A stretch of DNA of 29,682 bases from an uncultured Acidobacteriota bacterium (GTDB lineage Bacteria > Acidobacteriota > Thermoanaerobaculia > Gp7-AA8): assembly GCA_946887105.1 (NCBI GenBank), contig CAMPKJ010000028.1:1-29682 (forward strand). The letters run 5' to 3'. Position 1 is the stretch's first letter; the number at the start of each line of letters is the position of its first letter. The translations under genes were made by a program, and so were the position numbers. Below are positions 28,108 to 29,682 of the stretch, piece after piece. The notes under the pieces were generated by a model. That model was not told where the DNA came from and made no database searches. It saw only the letters and a list, made by a program, of their open reading frames with translations.

Positions 28108-29615
28108 AAATCCTCGACGCCGCGCAGATGCGCAACATCGACCAGCGGGCCACGGAGCGCTTTGGCGTGCCGTCCATCGTGCTGATGGAGAACGCCGCGA
28201 TTGCCGTGGTCGACGCGCTCTTCGCGCACTATCCGGACAGCGATCGCGTGGCCATCCTGTGCGGCACGGGCGCGAACGGCGGCGACGGATTCGCGGTGGC
28301 GCGGCATCTCGAGAACCGCGGCGTCGTCCCGGTGGTGATCATCACCGGCGATCGCGCATCGATCCACGGCGACGCGCTCACGAACCTCACCATCTGCGAG
28401 CGCATCGGCATCCCGATCTACGACATCCGCGAAGGCGACGACGTCGAGAGCGTGCTCGCGCATGCGTCCGACGCCGATGTGATCGTCGACGCGATCTTCG
28501 GCACCGGGCTGAATCGCGCGCCGGCAGGCATTCACGCGGACGTGATCCGCGATCTGGCCGAGCTGCGCATCCCGGTGCTCGCCGTCGATCTCCCGAGCGG
28601 CGCGAATGCGTCGTCGCCGCATCCGTTCGAGCCGTGCGTGCAGGCCGAGGTGACGGTCACGTTCGCGGCGCCGAAGATCTGCCATGTCTTCGAGCCGGCC
28701 GCGCTGTACTGCGGCGAAGTGATCGTGGCGGACATCACCATCCCCGAGGCCGCGGTCGAGGATGAACTGGTCACGCTGTCGCTGATCACGCCGAAAGACG
28801 TGCAGCCGCACGTCGCGCCGCGCCTGGCATCCACGCACAAAGGTACGTACGGCCACGTCGGCATCATCGCCGGCTCGCCGGGACGCAGCGGCGCCGCGGT
28901 GTTGAGCGCGCGCGGCGCGATCCGCACCGGCGCGGGACTGGTCTCGGTGATGACCGATGCCGGGACCGCGCCGCTCGTGCACGCGGGATCGATCGAGTCG
29001 ATGACGTACTCCGGGAGCGATCTGCAGGAGTTCCTGTCCAACAAGACCGCGGTGCTGATCGGTCCCGGACTCGCGGATGACGAGCGCGCGTGGAAGCACA
29101 CCCGCTCGCTGGTGAACGCGATCGAGCTGCCGCTGGTCATCGATGCGTCCGCGCTGAATGCGTTTGCGTCGCGCGCAACGGACCTCAATCCGCGCACGCA
29201 GCCGCGCATCCTCACCCCGCACCCCGGCGAGCTGGCCCGTCTCCTCGGCGGCACGACCGCCGCCGCGATCAACGCCGATCGCATCAGCGCCGCGCGCGAG
29301 GCCGCGCGCATCACGCGCTGCGTGGTGGTGCTGAAGGGATATCAGACGCTGATCGCCGAGCCGGCCGGCTCGGTGTTCGTGAATCCGACCGGAAATCCCG
29401 GGATGGCGTCCGGCGGGATGGGCGACGTGCTGTCCGGCATGATCGCGGCGCTGCTCGCGCGCGGCGCCGATCCGCTCGATGCCGCCTGCGCTGCCGTCTA
29501 TCTGCACGGCCTCGCAGGCGACATCGCGAAAGAGCAACTCGGCGATACCGGTCTCGCGGCGATGGACGTCGCGGATCGGATTCCGGCGGCGATTCAGCGG
29601 AATCGCGGGAGCTGA
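28104..29615 (+). CDS. nnr: Bifunctional NAD(P)HX epimerase / ADP-dependent NAD(P)HX dehydratase
   Basis: The 503-residue enzyme repairs hydrated NADH and NADPH. The N-terminal epimerase (YjeF_N/NaxE, about 1-215) has MRNIDQRATERFGVPSIVLM, GTGANGGDGFAVARHL, VDAIFGTGLNR and VDLPSGANA. The C-terminal dehydratase (NaxD, about 220-503, ribokinase-like) has KGTYGHVGIIAGSPGRSGAA, LIGPGLADDE, ILTPHPGELARLLG, VVLKGYQTLIAEP and NPGMASGGMGDVLSGMIAAL with the catalytic Asp. All key motifs are present and length is normal. It overlaps the preceding gene by four bases (ATGA). With NadE about 2.8 kb away the region covers NAD synthesis and NAD repair, though the genes are not one operon. Confidence 0.95.
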   Translation: MKILDAAQMRNIDQRATERFGVPSIVLMENAAIAVVDALFAHYPDSDRVAILCGTGANGGDGFAVARHLENRGVVPVVIITGDRASIHGDALTNLTICERIGIPIYDIREGDDVESVLAHASDADVIVDAIFGTGLNRAPAGIHADVIRDLAELRIPVLAVDLPSGANASSPHPFEPCVQAEVTVTFAAPKICHVFEPAALYCGEVIVADITIPEAAVEDELVTLSLITPKDVQPHVAPRLASTHKGTYGHVGIIAGSPGRSGAAVLSARGAIRTGAGLVSVMTDAGTAPLVHAGSIESMTYSGSDLQEFLSNKTAVLIGPGLADDERAWKHTRSLVNAIELPLVIDASALNAFASRATDLNPRTQPRILTPHPGELARLLGGTTAAAINADRISAAREAARITRCVVVLKGYQTLIAEPAGSVFVNPTGNPGMASGGMGDVLSGMIAALLARGADPLDAACAAVYLHGLAGDIAKEQLGDTGLAAMDVADRIPAAIQRNRGS

Positions 29616-29641
29616 GGAGACGACCGTGAGGCCTCCGGCGG

Positions 29642-29658
29642 CCGGGCCGCGGGCCCGG
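29642..29658. terminator. G+C-rich hairpin after nnr
   Basis: CCGGGCC (29642-29648), loop GCG, GGCCCGG (29652-29658) form a perfect 7-bp stem 26 nt after the nnr stop. No T-run follows. GAGGC (29628-29632) and GCCTC (29676-29680) could extend it as an outer stem. It may be a terminator or the start of a structured RNA cut by the window edge. Confidence 0.35.
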
Positions 29659-29682
29659 ACCCGTCGGTTGGCCTAGCCTCCG

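Noticed and set aside
29616..29682. Start of a tRNA, RNase P or SRP RNA gene
   Set aside because: The hairpin-rich tail does not match any consensus I know; too short before the window edge to decide.

Overview
The window is about two-thirds G+C by eye, gene-dense and entirely chromosomal in character. It encodes 21 protein genes: 20 complete and one cut by the left edge. Several traits point to a Gram-negative soil-type bacterium of the Acidobacteriota or a neighbouring phylum: a TolC/RND efflux pump, a DUF5916 outer-membrane protein, a Ser/Thr kinase-ATPase-TPR fusion, an IPTL-CTERM-like surface protein and a UbiE-type methyltransferase. This placement is inference; no rRNA or tRNA is present to fix it. 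I saw no transposase, phage, plasmid or CRISPR gene.

Layout. 1-3251: a DnaA-type ATPase (partial, minus) diverges from a 996-residue kinase-STAND ATPase-TPR protein; a perfect 20-bp palindrome lies between them. 3173-6827 (minus): NagZ followed by a serine hydrolase fused to NamZ (GH171). These are the three peptidoglycan-turnover activities carried by separate genes in the Bacillus subtilis amiE-nagZ-namZ locus. 6979-9327: a secreted lamin-tail/repeat protein with an IPTL-CTERM-like end. 9348-10766 (minus): a sodium:solute symporter. 10874-14165: an alpha/beta hydrolase, a DUF1287 protein, an ACT-domain protein, a methyltransferase and an unknown secreted protein. 14243-19747 (minus): a TolC-adaptor-RND operon behind a promoter with a dyad operator. 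19934-23452 (minus): a membrane-anchored DUF1573-like protein and a DUF5916 outer-membrane protein. 23670-29615: glutamine-dependent NAD+ synthetase, a UbiE-like methyltransferase, a PilZ protein, a SAM hydrolase (DUF62), a DUF2064 glycosyltransferase and the NAD(P)HX repair enzyme Nnr. NadE and Nnr make this last stretch partly an NAD-supply and NAD-repair neighbourhood.

The most unusual feature is intergenic. Six gaps hold inverted arrays of 8-nt units, nearly always four units, a short loop, then four reverse-complement units. Two unrelated unit sequences are used: TTCCTCGG (four loci) and AGTCKCAA (two loci). A seventh gap holds an inverted heptamer array (GGCGTTG type) and an eighth junction holds a one-armed heptamer array (TTCACCC type). 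The shared design with different sequences suggests a common generating mechanism or function. The elements touch stop codons, start codons and possible ribosome-binding sites, and two single genes are each bracketed by a pair of them.

A second recurring signal is a TAGMAT-like or related -10 hexamer ending only 6-14 nt before the start codon of many genes, which predicts leaderless or near-leaderless mRNAs. No gene-free stretch exceeds 217 bases.
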